A stretch of DNA of 64,000 nt. Source: FEN-1350 sp964643355 (GTDB lineage: Bacteria > Planctomycetota > Phycisphaerae > Sedimentisphaerales > Anaerohalosphaeraceae). Below the pieces are notes generated by a model that had not been told where the DNA came from, ran no database searches, and was given only the letters and a program-made list of their open reading frames with translations. The stretch is from positions 30,334-94,333 of the forward strand of contig CAZXPW010000012.1 of the NCBI GenBank assembly GCA_964643355.1, in the 5' to 3' direction. Below are positions 15,575 to 24,217 of the stretch, piece by piece (position 1 is the first letter of the stretch; each line of letters starts with the position of its first letter). Position numbers and translations under genes: made by a program.

Positions 15575-16448
15575 TCTGCACCTGCTCCTTGATTCGCTCG
15601 ATGGCACACTTGATCTCGATCACCGCTCGACCGATAGTCGCGTCGGAGGCCTTGCTGCCGATCGTGTTGGCTTCGCGAAGCATTTCCTGGCCGATGAAGT
15701 CCATCCGTCGCCCCGCGCTTCCGTCGCTTCGGCATTGCGCTTCAAATTGCTCGATGTGCGATTCCAGCCGAGTCAACTCTTCCGAGATGTCGCAGCGGTC
15801 CGCAAAGACCGCCACTTCCCGCGCCAGCAATTCTTCGTCCAGACGCAACGGTCCGCCTGACAGCAACTCGTTGGCCCGTTTCTGCAATTTTTCGTGATAC
15901 TCTCCGATCACGGCGTCTTTTCGTTTTCGGATTTCGAAGAGATGTTTTCGGATCGTTTCGCAGTTTTCGAGCATATCCTCGGCCAGAGATCGGCCTTCGT
16001 CCTGCCGCCGTCGCTTGAGTTCCACCAGCGCTTCGTTCGTCAACTCCAAAACCGTCTTTCGCAGTCGCTGGACCCATTCGTCCTGCGGCTCGACCGGCTG
16101 CACCACGCCGGGCAGCGACAACAAGCCCGCCAGATCGATCTGGCAGGGGATCGCGCTGGATTTTCCCAGACCTTCCAGTCGACGCAGGTAGGCCTGAATG
16201 GTTCCTTCGTCGATATCGAACAGGGCTGGGCCTGTTAGATTTTTCATGTGCAGCGAATATCCCACCGTGCCGCGTGCGATCTGATCTCGAAGCAGTTTTT
16301 CCAGTTCGCCTTCCAGGAAGGCCGCCAGATCCGGCAGCCGAAGGTGCGATTTGAAATACCGGTTGTTGACGGAGCGAATCTCGACGGTGAAAACCATCCC
16401 GTCCGCTTCCCGCGACGCTTCGCCATAACCGGTCATACTGCTGATCAT
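15564..16448 (-). CDS. yicC: YicC/YloC-family endoribonuclease
   Basis: The 294-residue protein begins MISSMTGYGEASRE and has SVNNRYFKSHLRLPD, the invariant N-terminal signature of the YicC family, which includes endoribonucleases. The C-terminal part has RRMDFIGQEMLREANTIGSK and ends in an acidic helix, also typical. Residues 150-215 are a predicted coiled coil. It is the first gene of the yicC-gmk-rpoZ-coaC-coaB run. Confidence 0.9.
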   Translation of the reverse strand: MISSMTGYGEASREADGMVFTVEIRSVNNRYFKSHLRLPDLAAFLEGELEKLLRDQIARGTVGYSLHMKNLTGPALFDIDEGTIQAYLRRLEGLGKSSAIPCQIDLAGLLSLPGVVQPVEPQDEWVQRLRKTVLELTNEALVELKRRRQDEGRSLAEDMLENCETIRKHLFEIRKRKDAVIGEYHEKLQKRANELLSGGPLRLDEELLAREVAVFADRCDISEELTRLESHIEQFEAQCRSDGSAGRRMDFIGQEMLREANTIGSKASDATIGRAVIEIKCAIERIKEQVQNVE

Positions 16449-16552
16449 CAGGCCTTTTCCTATTCGCGTTATTCCAACAGCCGATTCCCCATGCGTGATT
16501 CAACGATGCAAGATCCTTTTGTCGGGATCTGGAATCGACAATACAATCCTCG

Positions 16553-17035
16553 TTAGTTTCCCGGAGGAGTCACCGGGGTTGTCGGCGTCGTCTCTGCGGG
16601 CGCCGGTTGAACTTCCGTCGCAGCGGAATCGGTCGGGGCAGCGGGAGCCGCCGTTCCAGTACCGTTGCTCGCCGGGGCCGCGGGAGTTTCGGCGGTCGTT
16701 GGGGCTGCCGCATTGTCGGTTCCCGGAGCGCTTGACGCGGGAACCGTAGCGGGAGGGTTCTGGAGTCCGGTCGGGGCCGACGGACGATAGAACTTCACCA
16801 GGAACGCTCCAAGTCCCAGAAAGATCACCGCCAGCGAGATCGTCACCCAGGTCAGCACATCGCCGGTCTTGGTGCCCAGCAAACTGGACGCTCCCATTCC
16901 GCCAAAGGCCGAGCTGAGGCCGCCGCCTTTGGCCTTCTGGATCAGAACGATCAAAATCAACAGCAGGGAGATAATGATCCACAGGATCAGCAACAGATTC
17001 ATGAAAATTCCAACCGCCAGCGGCAATGTTAACAT
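16553..17035 (-). CDS. secG: Preprotein translocase subunit SecG with a Pro/Ala/Thr-rich tail
   Basis: SecG is the small accessory subunit of the SecYEG channel. Two transmembrane helices flank the conserved cytoplasmic loop QKAKGGGLSSAFGG and LGTKTGDVLTWVT. The protein has 160 residues, about twice the usual SecG length; the extra 70-80 residues are a low-complexity tail of Ala, Pro and Thr after the second helix. AGGA lies five bases before the ATG. The gene follows tpiA by 90 bases on the same strand, the classical tpiA-secG order. Confidence 0.9.
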   Translation of the reverse strand: MLTLPLAVGIFMNLLLILWIIISLLLILIVLIQKAKGGGLSSAFGGMGASSLLGTKTGDVLTWVTISLAVIFLGLGAFLVKFYRPSAPTGLQNPPATVPASSAPGTDNAAAPTTAETPAAPASNGTGTAAPAAPTDSAATEVQPAPAETTPTTPVTPPGN

Positions 17036-17124
17036 GTTCTTCCTCGTGATTCCCTGGTTCTCTTTGGATAACGGTTTCGCGCGATTCCCCGCGCCAGGAT
17101 TGCCCGGCCATAACCGGGATCGGT

Positions 17125-17880
17125 TCAGGCGATGGTCTTGACCATCGCGGCAAAATCTTCCACTTTCAGACTGGCCCCGCCCACCAGCAGGCCATCGACA
17201 TCGGGATTTTTCATCAGCTCGGCCGTATTCGACGGCTTGGCCGATCCGCCGTACTGAATGCGAATCGTGTCGGCGATCTTCGGCGAATACATCTTGGCCA
17301 ACAATCCCCGGATCATTTCGTGCACTTCCTGGGCCTGCTGTGCCGTGGCGGTACGGCCAGTACCGATCGCCCAGACCGGTTCATAGGCGATGGTCACCGC
17401 TTGGACTTTTTCGGCGTTAATCCCCGCCAGTCCATTCCGGACCTGGTCAGCGACGACCTGCTGGGTCTTGCCGGATTCGCGTTCTTCCAGCAACTCGCCG
17501 ACGCAAAAGATCGGCAACAATCCGCCGCTGATCGCCGCAGATACCTTCTTGTTGATCAGTTCATCGGTCTCACCGATGACATGCCGCCTCTCGCTGTGGC
17601 CGAGGATGACATAGGTGCAGCAGACATCCTTGAGCATCTCGCAACTGATCTCGCCGGTGAACGCCCCGTTGGGCTGAAAATACACATCCTGCGCCCCCAG
17701 AGCGATATTCGACGAACTCAGGGACGCCGCCACCGTTTGCAGATAAACAAACGGCACACAGACCGCCACATCCACGGTGGTTACGGATTTGAGTTCCCTG
17801 ACCAGTCCCGAGGCCAGCGCCACGGCACCCTTGGCGTTGGTGTTCATCTTCCAGTTACCCGCAAGAAACGGTTTTCTCAT
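17125..17880 (-). CDS. tpiA: Triosephosphate isomerase
   Basis: The enzyme interconverts dihydroxyacetone phosphate and glyceraldehyde 3-phosphate in glycolysis. Catalytic residues are Asn9 and Lys11 (GNWKMN), His95 (ILGHSERR) and Glu167 (AYEPVWAIGTG). The phosphate-binding IQYGGSAKP and the C-terminal GLLVGGASL are present. The 251-residue length is normal. It sits between pheA and secG. Confidence 0.96.
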   Translation of the reverse strand: MRKPFLAGNWKMNTNAKGAVALASGLVRELKSVTTVDVAVCVPFVYLQTVAASLSSSNIALGAQDVYFQPNGAFTGEISCEMLKDVCCTYVILGHSERRHVIGETDELINKKVSAAISGGLLPIFCVGELLEERESGKTQQVVADQVRNGLAGINAEKVQAVTIAYEPVWAIGTGRTATAQQAQEVHEMIRGLLAKMYSPKIADTIRIQYGGSAKPSNTAELMKNPDVDGLLVGGASLKVEDFAAMVKTIA

Positions 17881-17925
17881 GCTATTCTCCCATGGTTCGC
17901 CGGTTTTTTGGCCCTTGCCCGTTGG

Positions 17926-18996
17926 TTACAGTACTCCGGTGCTTCGAGGAAAGCTACCCAGCACCGACAACTGCAGGCAATGACTTTTGGCCTCCTGCAG
18001 CGCGGTCCGGACATTCTCATCCTCGCGATGACCCAGAAAATCCACAAAGAAGTAATATTCCCACTCGCGTTTTTTGTTCGGACGCGAGCCGATATTGGTC
18101 ATATTGATCCCGTAGGTTTTGAAGATGCTGAGCACATCCACCAGCGCGCCGGTTTTGTGGGCGGTGCTGAATAGGATGATGGTCTTGTCGTCGCCGGTCG
18201 GCTTGGCATCCTGCTTGCTCAGAATCAAAAACCGCGTAATATTATTCGAAATGTCCTCGATATCTTCGCACAGGACCTTCAGGCCGTAGATTTCCGCGGC
18301 CACTGTCGAGGCAATCGCCGCGGCGCCGTTTTCCTCGGCCGCCATCTGGGCCGCACGCGCGGTCGAGGCCACTGGAATCGTCTTGGCCTCGCGAAACATG
18401 CTGCTCAGCCAGTTGCGGCACTGGGCGAACACTTCCGGCTGCGAGTAGATCTTCTGGATTTTGTCCAGCGGGCAATTTGCCAACAAGTTGTGGTGAATCG
18501 CCATGTTTACTTCGCCGCAGATCAGCACATCGGTTTCGATGAAACCGTCCAGCGATTCGCGGACGCCGCCGCCGGCGGAATTTTCGATCGGCACCAGGCC
18601 GAAGTCGGAATGGCCTTTGCTCACTTCTTCGAAGATCGCCCGGATATCGGCGACGGCCTCGAACTCGACGCTTTGTCCGAATTTCAGCAGCGCGGCCGTA
18701 TGGCTGAAACTGCCTTCCGGTCCCAGAAACGCGATGCGGATCGGCCGTTCAAGGATGAACGACCCGCTCATCAATTCTCGCCAGATCGCCGCCAATACCT
18801 TGTCGGGCAATGGTCCTTTGTTGGCGGCCAGAATCTTATCGATCACGGCCTTTTCCCGATCGGGCGAATAAATCGGCGCATGGTCGCGGTTTTTCAACCT
18901 TCCAACCTCGACCACGATCCGAGCTCGCTCATTGAACAACTCGACGAGCTTGGCGTCAATCGCGTCGATCTGATTTCGTAACTGATCTATGGACAT
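17926..18996 (-). CDS. pheA: Bifunctional chorismate mutase / prephenate dehydratase
   Basis: The 356-residue protein converts chorismate to prephenate and then phenylpyruvate in phenylalanine synthesis. Residues 1-90 are an AroQ-type mutase (IDQLRNQIDAIDAKLVELFNERA). The dehydratase follows from about 95 (IAFLGPEGSFSH; catalytic SNNITRF). A C-terminal ACT domain (LVDVLSIFKTYGINMTNIGS, Arg, Pro) should bind phenylalanine for feedback control. The ACT signature reads GSRP instead of the usual ESRP. The chosen ATG follows GGGAAG. It is the probable first gene of pheA-tpiA-secG. Confidence 0.93.
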   Translation of the reverse strand: MSIDQLRNQIDAIDAKLVELFNERARIVVEVGRLKNRDHAPIYSPDREKAVIDKILAANKGPLPDKVLAAIWRELMSGSFILERPIRIAFLGPEGSFSHTAALLKFGQSVEFEAVADIRAIFEEVSKGHSDFGLVPIENSAGGGVRESLDGFIETDVLICGEVNMAIHHNLLANCPLDKIQKIYSQPEVFAQCRNWLSSMFREAKTIPVASTARAAQMAAEENGAAAIASTVAAEIYGLKVLCEDIEDISNNITRFLILSKQDAKPTGDDKTIILFSTAHKTGALVDVLSIFKTYGINMTNIGSRPNKKREWEYYFFVDFLGHREDENVRTALQEAKSHCLQLSVLGSFPRSTGVL

Positions 18997-19060
18997 TCCG
19001 TCTTCCCGAATCTCCGCTCTGCGCTGATTCGTCTTCGTCAACAAATTGGAAAACCCATCT

Positions 19061-19088
19061 ATTTAACAGATAAATCATTTTCGGTCAA
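19061..19088 (-). promoter_or_regulatory. Promoter for pheA
   Basis: TTGACC (19088-19083), 16 bases, TTAAAT (19066-19061) on the minus strand. The predicted start is near 19054, about 58 bases before the pheA ATG. Confidence 0.4.
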
Positions 19089-19362
19089 TGATTTTCACCC
19101 GTTTTTTTCGTTTCAATCCCCTCATGCCGAACCTCGTGTTTGTCCATAAGAAGGGATCTATATTCCCCATATTAACATTTCAAGTAAACCCATTTTAACA
19201 TTTTGCCAGGTCAGATTGTTGTTTGAATGCAAAATGGCGGTTAACAAACCCTCTGAATTGAGTTTGCTATCCAATGCCGGCACAGATACAATCCGAAAAG
19301 CCAGAAGGATTTTTTTGGCGGAGGGACGCTGTGTTATTAGAATGCCCATTGAGGAGCCGATC
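19089..19362. other. Intergenic stretch without a supported gene
   Basis: This AT-richer divergent region holds only short frames on both strands with no ribosome site. One minus-strand frame at 19158-19391 has no ribosome site and no recognisable family. No hairpin with a T-run was seen. Confidence 0.5.
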
Positions 19363-19533
19363 ATGAAAGCCACCGGATTGCCCGGCGACAAGCCAGGGTC
19401 TTCTTGGCGAGGTTTATTCAGAAGGTTGTGCGGATTGCACGACAGGGTTGTATTCCAGACAGGGGATGGGCTGCAATCCTTTGGGATTCAAGGACGCCGG
19501 ATCAACCCACGGAGCATCTTATGTATGCCCTGA
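19363..19533 (+). CDS. Possible 56-residue leader ORF before the DUF401 gene
   Basis: An ATG with GAGGAG seven bases upstream, a stronger ribosome site than most genes here, opens a frame that overlaps the start of the DUF401 gene by 13 bases. The product is basic (GSSWRGLFRRLCGLHDR segment) and matches no family I know. It could be a small real protein or a leader coupling translation to the transporter gene. Confidence 0.3.
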   Translation: MKATGLPGDKPGSSWRGLFRRLCGLHDRVVFQTGDGLQSFGIQGRRINPRSILCMP

Positions 19534-20765
19534 TTGCTATGTTTGGGGCGTTGTTGTCTTTGGTTGTCCTGTTGCGACTGAAGGTTCGGCTGGGACAGTC
19601 GATGGTGTTGTCGTCCATAATTTTAGCGCTGCTCCTCCAGGCGGGACCGGAACAATTATGGAATACGGCCGTTGCAGAATGGCGCGACAAACCGATCGGC
19701 CAGACAACGGGTTATTTATTTGTTTCGCTTGCCGTGCTGTTGTGCATGGTCAATGTTTTGGGGCTTGCGATGCGCCAGACCGGTGTATCGGGACGACTGG
19801 CCGTGGCGTTGCAAGGTTTGTTTCGTAGTCGCCGGGCGGCGCTGATGGCGATTCCGATGTTAATGGGACTGTTGCCGACGCCCGGGGGGATTATGTTGTC
19901 GGCGCCGATGGTTCGTGATCTGGGCGACAGTATTGGAATCGATCGGACCCATTGTGCCGCGATAAACTTCTGGTTCCGTCACCAGTGGGAAACGATCTGG
20001 CCATTGTTCCCCTCGATTCCGTTGATTCAAAGCATGCTGGGCATAACAGCATTTCAGTTGATGTCGCACAATGTCATGATCCTCCTGGCCGGAACGCTGG
20101 GGGGGGGTGTTTTCCTTTTATTCTTAGGGATTCCCCCCAGGGATCCCAACCATGCCCATCGTGCCCAGTGGTGGTTGAATGTCCGGGATTTCCTCGGCGC
20201 CTTCTGGCCGATCGCGCTGGTTGCCGTTCTCTATGCCGCGATCAATCTTCCCCCGGCGGCGGGTATCATTCTGGCGGCCGGATTGTTTGGTTTCTTTCAT
20301 CGACTGCCGGCACAGCAATGGAAAGCCGTCCTTCGTCAGGGACTGGAGCCGGATTTTGTACTCTTGGTATTCGGTGCGTTGCTGTTTAAGTTGATTCTTG
20401 AGGCCGGCGGCGCGATTCCCTCGGCGGTGGCCTTTCTTCAAGAGATTCACACGCCCCCCCTGGTTTTGATCTTTCTTCTTCCCTTCCTGGTGGCGTTCCT
20501 TACGGGGGTCACCATGCCTACGGTGGCCATCACCTTTCCGTTCCTGATGCCCATGATCGGCGGAGAAGGACGAATTCGAATGGGATTGGAGACCCTGGCG
20601 TTTTCCGGGTTGATCTGCGGCCTGATGCTCACGCCGGTTCATTTGTGCCTGGCCATGTCTGCCAGTTATTTTCAGGCCCCTTTGGGCAAACTGATCGTCA
20701 AGCTGCTGGGACCGGCCGCCCTGGTTGCAGCGGCGGGTCTAATATCGGCTTGGATGTTTCCCTGA
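19521..20765 (+). CDS. DUF401-family integral membrane protein
   Basis: The 414-residue protein is almost entirely hydrophobic, with about ten transmembrane helices. The conserved LMGLLPTPGGIMLSAPMVRD near residue 110 and a second LMLTPVHLCLAMSASYF near 375 are features of the DUF401 family. It is probably a transporter of the IT superfamily; no substrate is established. GGAG lies six bases before the chosen ATG; the open frame continues upstream without a better start. A small membrane protein gene follows 15 bases later. Confidence 0.85.
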   Translation: MYALIAMFGALLSLVVLLRLKVRLGQSMVLSSIILALLLQAGPEQLWNTAVAEWRDKPIGQTTGYLFVSLAVLLCMVNVLGLAMRQTGVSGRLAVALQGLFRSRRAALMAIPMLMGLLPTPGGIMLSAPMVRDLGDSIGIDRTHCAAINFWFRHQWETIWPLFPSIPLIQSMLGITAFQLMSHNVMILLAGTLGGGVFLLFLGIPPRDPNHAHRAQWWLNVRDFLGAFWPIALVAVLYAAINLPPAAGIILAAGLFGFFHRLPAQQWKAVLRQGLEPDFVLLVFGALLFKLILEAGGAIPSAVAFLQEIHTPPLVLIFLLPFLVAFLTGVTMPTVAITFPFLMPMIGGEGRIRMGLETLAFSGLICGLMLTPVHLCLAMSASYFQAPLGKLIVKLLGPAALVAAAGLISAWMFP

Positions 20766-20780
20766 CAAGGAGAACAAATC

Positions 20781-21218
20781 ATGAAAAGGTCCCTGATTAT
20801 GCTTTCCCCGAGCCGAGCGAGTCGGGATAGAACTGTCATTTTTCTTTTGCGTATCACCGGCATCGCCATGCTCACGGCGCTGGTGTTTTGCGTCTGTCCC
20901 TTCTCCTGGATGCAAGCGATCCACGAACGGATGGGTCTGGGAACCCTGCCGGATCTTCCCATCGTCCGTTATCTGACGCGCTCTTTGTCGGGAATGTACG
21001 CGTATCTGGGGGCTCTTCTGTTGTACCTGGCGGGGGATGTCCGCCGTCATCGTGGAACGCTGTTATTCCTGTCGGTTACGGGGTTGTTTTTCAGCGTTGG
21101 CATCATTGTCCTTGATTCGGCGGTGGGAATGCCGTTGTTCTGGACCGTCACGGAAGGGCCCTTGACGCTGCTGTTGTGCGCTATCCTTTTATTTTTGCTG
21201 TTGCGCGGCGGCAGCTGA
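20781..21218 (+). CDS. Small membrane protein, four predicted helices
   Basis: The 145-residue product has an N-terminal basic segment and four hydrophobic helices. The region between helices 1 and 2 (ERMGLGTLPDLPIVRYLTRS) is a motif I associate with an uncharacterised family common in Planctomycetota. A ribosome site (AAGGAG) precedes the ATG. It probably shares a transcript with the DUF401 gene. Function is unknown. Confidence 0.7.
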   Translation: MKRSLIMLSPSRASRDRTVIFLLRITGIAMLTALVFCVCPFSWMQAIHERMGLGTLPDLPIVRYLTRSLSGMYAYLGALLLYLAGDVRRHRGTLLFLSVTGLFFSVGIIVLDSAVGMPLFWTVTEGPLTLLLCAILLFLLLRGGS

Positions 21219-21329
21219 TCGGTTTAGCTTGGCATTCTCCCCGGAGCCAGCCACGATCGGTGTTCCTCCGACAGAACAATTTTCTCCTCTGTCAAGCGTT
21301 TATAGAAACGACGGCTCAATTCTCTCCTC

Positions 21330-21358
21330 TTGTCAGGAGCGATGCGGCTCGATAGAAT
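21330..21358 (+). promoter_or_regulatory. Strong promoter for the cyclophilin-like/lectin fusion gene
   Basis: TTGTCA (21330-21335), 17 bases, TAGAAT (21353-21358): five of six matches in each box. The predicted start near 21365 excludes in-frame starts further upstream and supports translation from 21426 or 21450. Confidence 0.6.
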
Positions 21359-21449
21359 GAACCGCGCCGGTGCACCGGGATCAACGAAACCGGATGATCG
21401 ACGAAAGGAAGGGAAACGACAGAAAATGGAACGATCGAAGGGATCCTCC

Positions 21450-22898
21450 ATGTCACGGAAAATTGTGTTGAGCGTCGGCGAGATCCGGGTAATCGCGGAA
21501 CTGCGCGATACACCCACGGCCGAGACGATAGGCAAGTTATTGCCGCTATCCGGCCAGACGCAACGATGGGGCGGCGAGATTTACTTTCCGGTTTCGGCGG
21601 AGTTGCCTCTGGAACCGGACAGTCGGGAGTCGCTGTTGCCGGGCGAACTGGGGTATTGGCCCGAGGGAAAGATGTTCTGCATCTTTTTCGGTGCGACGCC
21701 GGCATCCGAGGGCGACGAAATTCGGCCGGCTTCCGCGGTCAATGTGTTCGGACGGCTCATTGGGCGCTGGTCGCCCATCAAACAGGTCCCCGCGGGCAAA
21801 ACGATTCGGGTCGAAGCGCTTCCCGATGAATGGACGGTGAATGCGGCGGAACCTGCGGCGACCTTGCAGGACAAATCCTCGGCGGACTCGATGTATTCGC
21901 CGACCGCGATCGAGGGTGAGCCGAAGTCGGAACTCCAAGCCGAAGCCGTAGCGCAACCCGAGGCCGAAGAGACGCCAAAATCCTATACGCCGACACCGGA
22001 AACGGGATTGCTTGAAACCCGGCCGGAAGAATTGGGTGGCGAACCTGCGGCCGAGCTACCAGCCGAAGAGACGGCCTCGGCGGCTGAGGAGATGTTTGAG
22101 GCGACCGATATTGGCGAGGGGATGACCCCGGCGGTATCGAGTCCTAAATCCGCCTTTATCAAAAAGATCGGACACGACAAATTGGCATGGATTGTAGTGG
22201 CGGCTGCGGCGATGGTGATTTTTTTGCTGGGGATGCTGGTAAGCCAGATGGGCAACGGAGCTTTCAAGAAGGAATTGGCGGATCTTCGCCGGGATGTCGG
22301 GGATCGGAAAAAGGCGATCGATTCACTCGTCGAAGAAACCATTCCCAAACTACAGTCCGACCTGAGGACGGAAAGCGAGAGAACAAGGTCGGCCCTGCAA
22401 TCCCAGATGAATCAACAGATTGCCGTTTTGAAATCTCAAACGGATGCCCAATTGGCCGCCTTGCGCAAGCAACTCAGCGAGGGCGGACAGGGACAGGGCG
22501 TTTGGGTGAAAAATCCCGCGAATAATCACAGCTACTGCGTCAGTCCGATTCCGCTGCCGTGGCATCAGGCGCGGGATGCGGCCAAAAAGATGGGCGGATA
22601 TCTGGCAACGCTGACAGACGCGAAGGAAAACGAATGGGTGGTGGCGACCTTTGGCGAGCAAACGGAATTCTGGATCGGCTTGGACGATGAATTGGAAGAA
22701 CGCAAGTGGGTCTGGGCCAGCGGCGAGAAGTTTGAGTATGCCAATTGGGCGCCGGGCGAACCCGACAATTACCGCAAGAACCAGCATTATGTGGTGATTA
22801 ATTCCATCGTTCCGGACAAAGGCCATTTGGAGCCGGGTCGATGGAAAGATGTATCCTGTAACGAAATCCATCTGGCCATCATTGAACGGAATCCATAA
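21450..22898 (+). CDS. Cyclophilin-like domain / TM / coiled coil / C-type lectin fusion protein
   Basis: The 482-residue protein combines unrelated modules. Residues 3-120 match the cyclophilin-like fold of TM1367 (DUF369): QRWGGEIYFPV, ELGYWPEGKMFCIFFG and ending TPASEGDEIRPAS. Residues 125-240 are an acidic low-complexity linker. A single transmembrane helix lies near 243-265, then a coiled coil to about 345. The C-terminal 130 residues are a C-type-lectin-like domain (WIGLDDE, then YANWAPGEPDN). The layout predicts a cytoplasmic cyclophilin-like head and an external lectin. AAGGG precedes the chosen ATG; another in-frame ATG lies 8 codons upstream. The combination is unknown to me. Confidence 0.8.
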   Translation: MSRKIVLSVGEIRVIAELRDTPTAETIGKLLPLSGQTQRWGGEIYFPVSAELPLEPDSRESLLPGELGYWPEGKMFCIFFGATPASEGDEIRPASAVNVFGRLIGRWSPIKQVPAGKTIRVEALPDEWTVNAAEPAATLQDKSSADSMYSPTAIEGEPKSELQAEAVAQPEAEETPKSYTPTPETGLLETRPEELGGEPAAELPAEETASAAEEMFEATDIGEGMTPAVSSPKSAFIKKIGHDKLAWIVVAAAAMVIFLLGMLVSQMGNGAFKKELADLRRDVGDRKKAIDSLVEETIPKLQSDLRTESERTRSALQSQMNQQIAVLKSQTDAQLAALRKQLSEGGQGQGVWVKNPANNHSYCVSPIPLPWHQARDAAKKMGGYLATLTDAKENEWVVATFGEQTEFWIGLDDELEERKWVWASGEKFEYANWAPGEPDNYRKNQHYVVINSIVPDKGHLEPGRWKDVSCNEIHLAIIERNP

Positions 22899-22932
22899 TC
22901 GAAACAGGGGTCGGGGCGGAGGGGAAAGGAGG

Positions 22933-24129
22933 ATGGCAATCGACGGTCGTTTTGAACATTCGCAAGGTATCGACCAGTGGCTGCGGCTGATCCGGGCCGA
23001 TGGCGTCGGGCCGGTCTTATTCGGGCGGTTGCTGAATTTTTTCGGGAGCGTGGATCGGGTTCTGGGCGCGTCCATGTCGGAACTGGCGCGAGTGGAGGGT
23101 GTCGGCGAGAAAACGGCGCATCGGATCTTTACCAGCCGAGACCAGTTTGATCCCGCCAAGGAGATCCGCCTTGCCGAAAAATACGGCGTTTCGATTCTTC
23201 ATATTCAAGACCGACGGTATCCACCGTTGCTCAAGGCCATTCATGATCCTCCGCCGGTGCTGTATATGGCGGGGAACATTGAAGATCGGGATACACTGGC
23301 CGTCGCGATCGTAGGGTCGCGGCGTTGCAGTCATTATGGGCTGGAACAAGCATCGCGTTTTGCGCATTTGTTGGCATCGGCGGGGTTCACGATTGTCAGC
23401 GGGATGGCCAGAGGCATTGATTCGTCGGCGCATCGTGGCGCTTTGGCCGCCAAAGGGCGAACGATTGCGGTGCAGGGGTGTGGGTTATCGAAGGTATTTC
23501 CACCGGAAAATGAGGACTTGTTCCGGATGATCGTCGAATCCGGGGCCTGTGTCAGCGAACTTCCGATTGAGTATCAACCGTTGTCGGAGAATTTTCCGGG
23601 TCGCAATCGGATCATTGCCGGATTGAGCATGGGCGTGATTGTAATCGATGCATCCGGCCGCAGCGGGGCTTTGTTGACGGCAAAGGCGGCCATCGAATAC
23701 AACCGAGAAGTCATGGCGGTTCCGGGAAGGGTTGATTCTCCCAGTAGCGTGGGGGCTCATCGGCTGATCAAAGAAGGGGCTCGATTGGTCGAAAGCGTGG
23801 AAGATGTGATGGATGCCCTGGGCTATGTCGGGCAAGGGCTTAAAGAACATGCTTGCAAATCCGCCAAAGCTGCCGACGAGGGGACAAATGCTCCGTTGTT
23901 TGAGCAGCCGAAAATCCCCCTTGAAAGTTCGGAGAAACAGGTATTTGAGGCCCTTGGATCCGAACCCCTTCATGTTGACCAAGTCATTGATAATACTGGA
24001 CTTACGGCATCTCAAGTCGGCGCCGCAATGGTCTCTCTGCGACTGAAAGGTTTGATTCGAGATCTGCCGGGGAATTGTTTTGTGAAACGAGGATCAATAT
24101 CCGTTTCCGATTCCAAAAGGGTCCGATAA
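22933..24129 (+). CDS. dprA: DNA-processing protein DprA
   Basis: DprA binds incoming single-stranded DNA and loads RecA during transformation. The 398-residue protein has an N-terminal helix-hairpin-helix part (MSELARVEGVGEKTAHRI). The Rossmann core follows with AIVGSRRCSHYG, SGMARGIDSSAHRGAL and the GRSGALLTAKAA segment. A C-terminal winged helix (about 325-390, SEKQVFEAL onward) is present. The ATG directly follows GGAGG-rich sequence; the frame extends into the preceding gene without a better start. No other competence gene is in the window. Confidence 0.93.
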   Translation: MAIDGRFEHSQGIDQWLRLIRADGVGPVLFGRLLNFFGSVDRVLGASMSELARVEGVGEKTAHRIFTSRDQFDPAKEIRLAEKYGVSILHIQDRRYPPLLKAIHDPPPVLYMAGNIEDRDTLAVAIVGSRRCSHYGLEQASRFAHLLASAGFTIVSGMARGIDSSAHRGALAAKGRTIAVQGCGLSKVFPPENEDLFRMIVESGACVSELPIEYQPLSENFPGRNRIIAGLSMGVIVIDASGRSGALLTAKAAIEYNREVMAVPGRVDSPSSVGAHRLIKEGARLVESVEDVMDALGYVGQGLKEHACKSAKAADEGTNAPLFEQPKIPLESSEKQVFEALGSEPLHVDQVIDNTGLTASQVGAAMVSLRLKGLIRDLPGNCFVKRGSISVSDSKRVR

Positions 24130-24183
24130 TTCTCCCTGTATGCCGACTGATGTGAAATGGCCTATAATTTTTTTAATTTTTTC

Positions 24184-24211
24184 TTGACAATACGCCAGAT
24201 GGCGTTATTTT
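24184..24211 (+). promoter_or_regulatory. Promoter with spacer palindrome before a structured RNA
   Basis: A perfect TTGACA (24184-24189) and TATTTT (24206-24211) are 16 bases apart. The spacer contains a perfect 14-bp palindrome, ACGCCA-GA-TGGCGT (24192-24205), a plausible repressor operator. No start codon follows for some 400 bases. Confidence 0.5.
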
Positions 24212-24217
24212 CTACAC

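Noticed and set aside
19158..19391. Minus-strand frame of 77 codons upstream of pheA
   Set aside because: No ribosome site and no domain, and it overlaps the stronger plus-strand leader frame.
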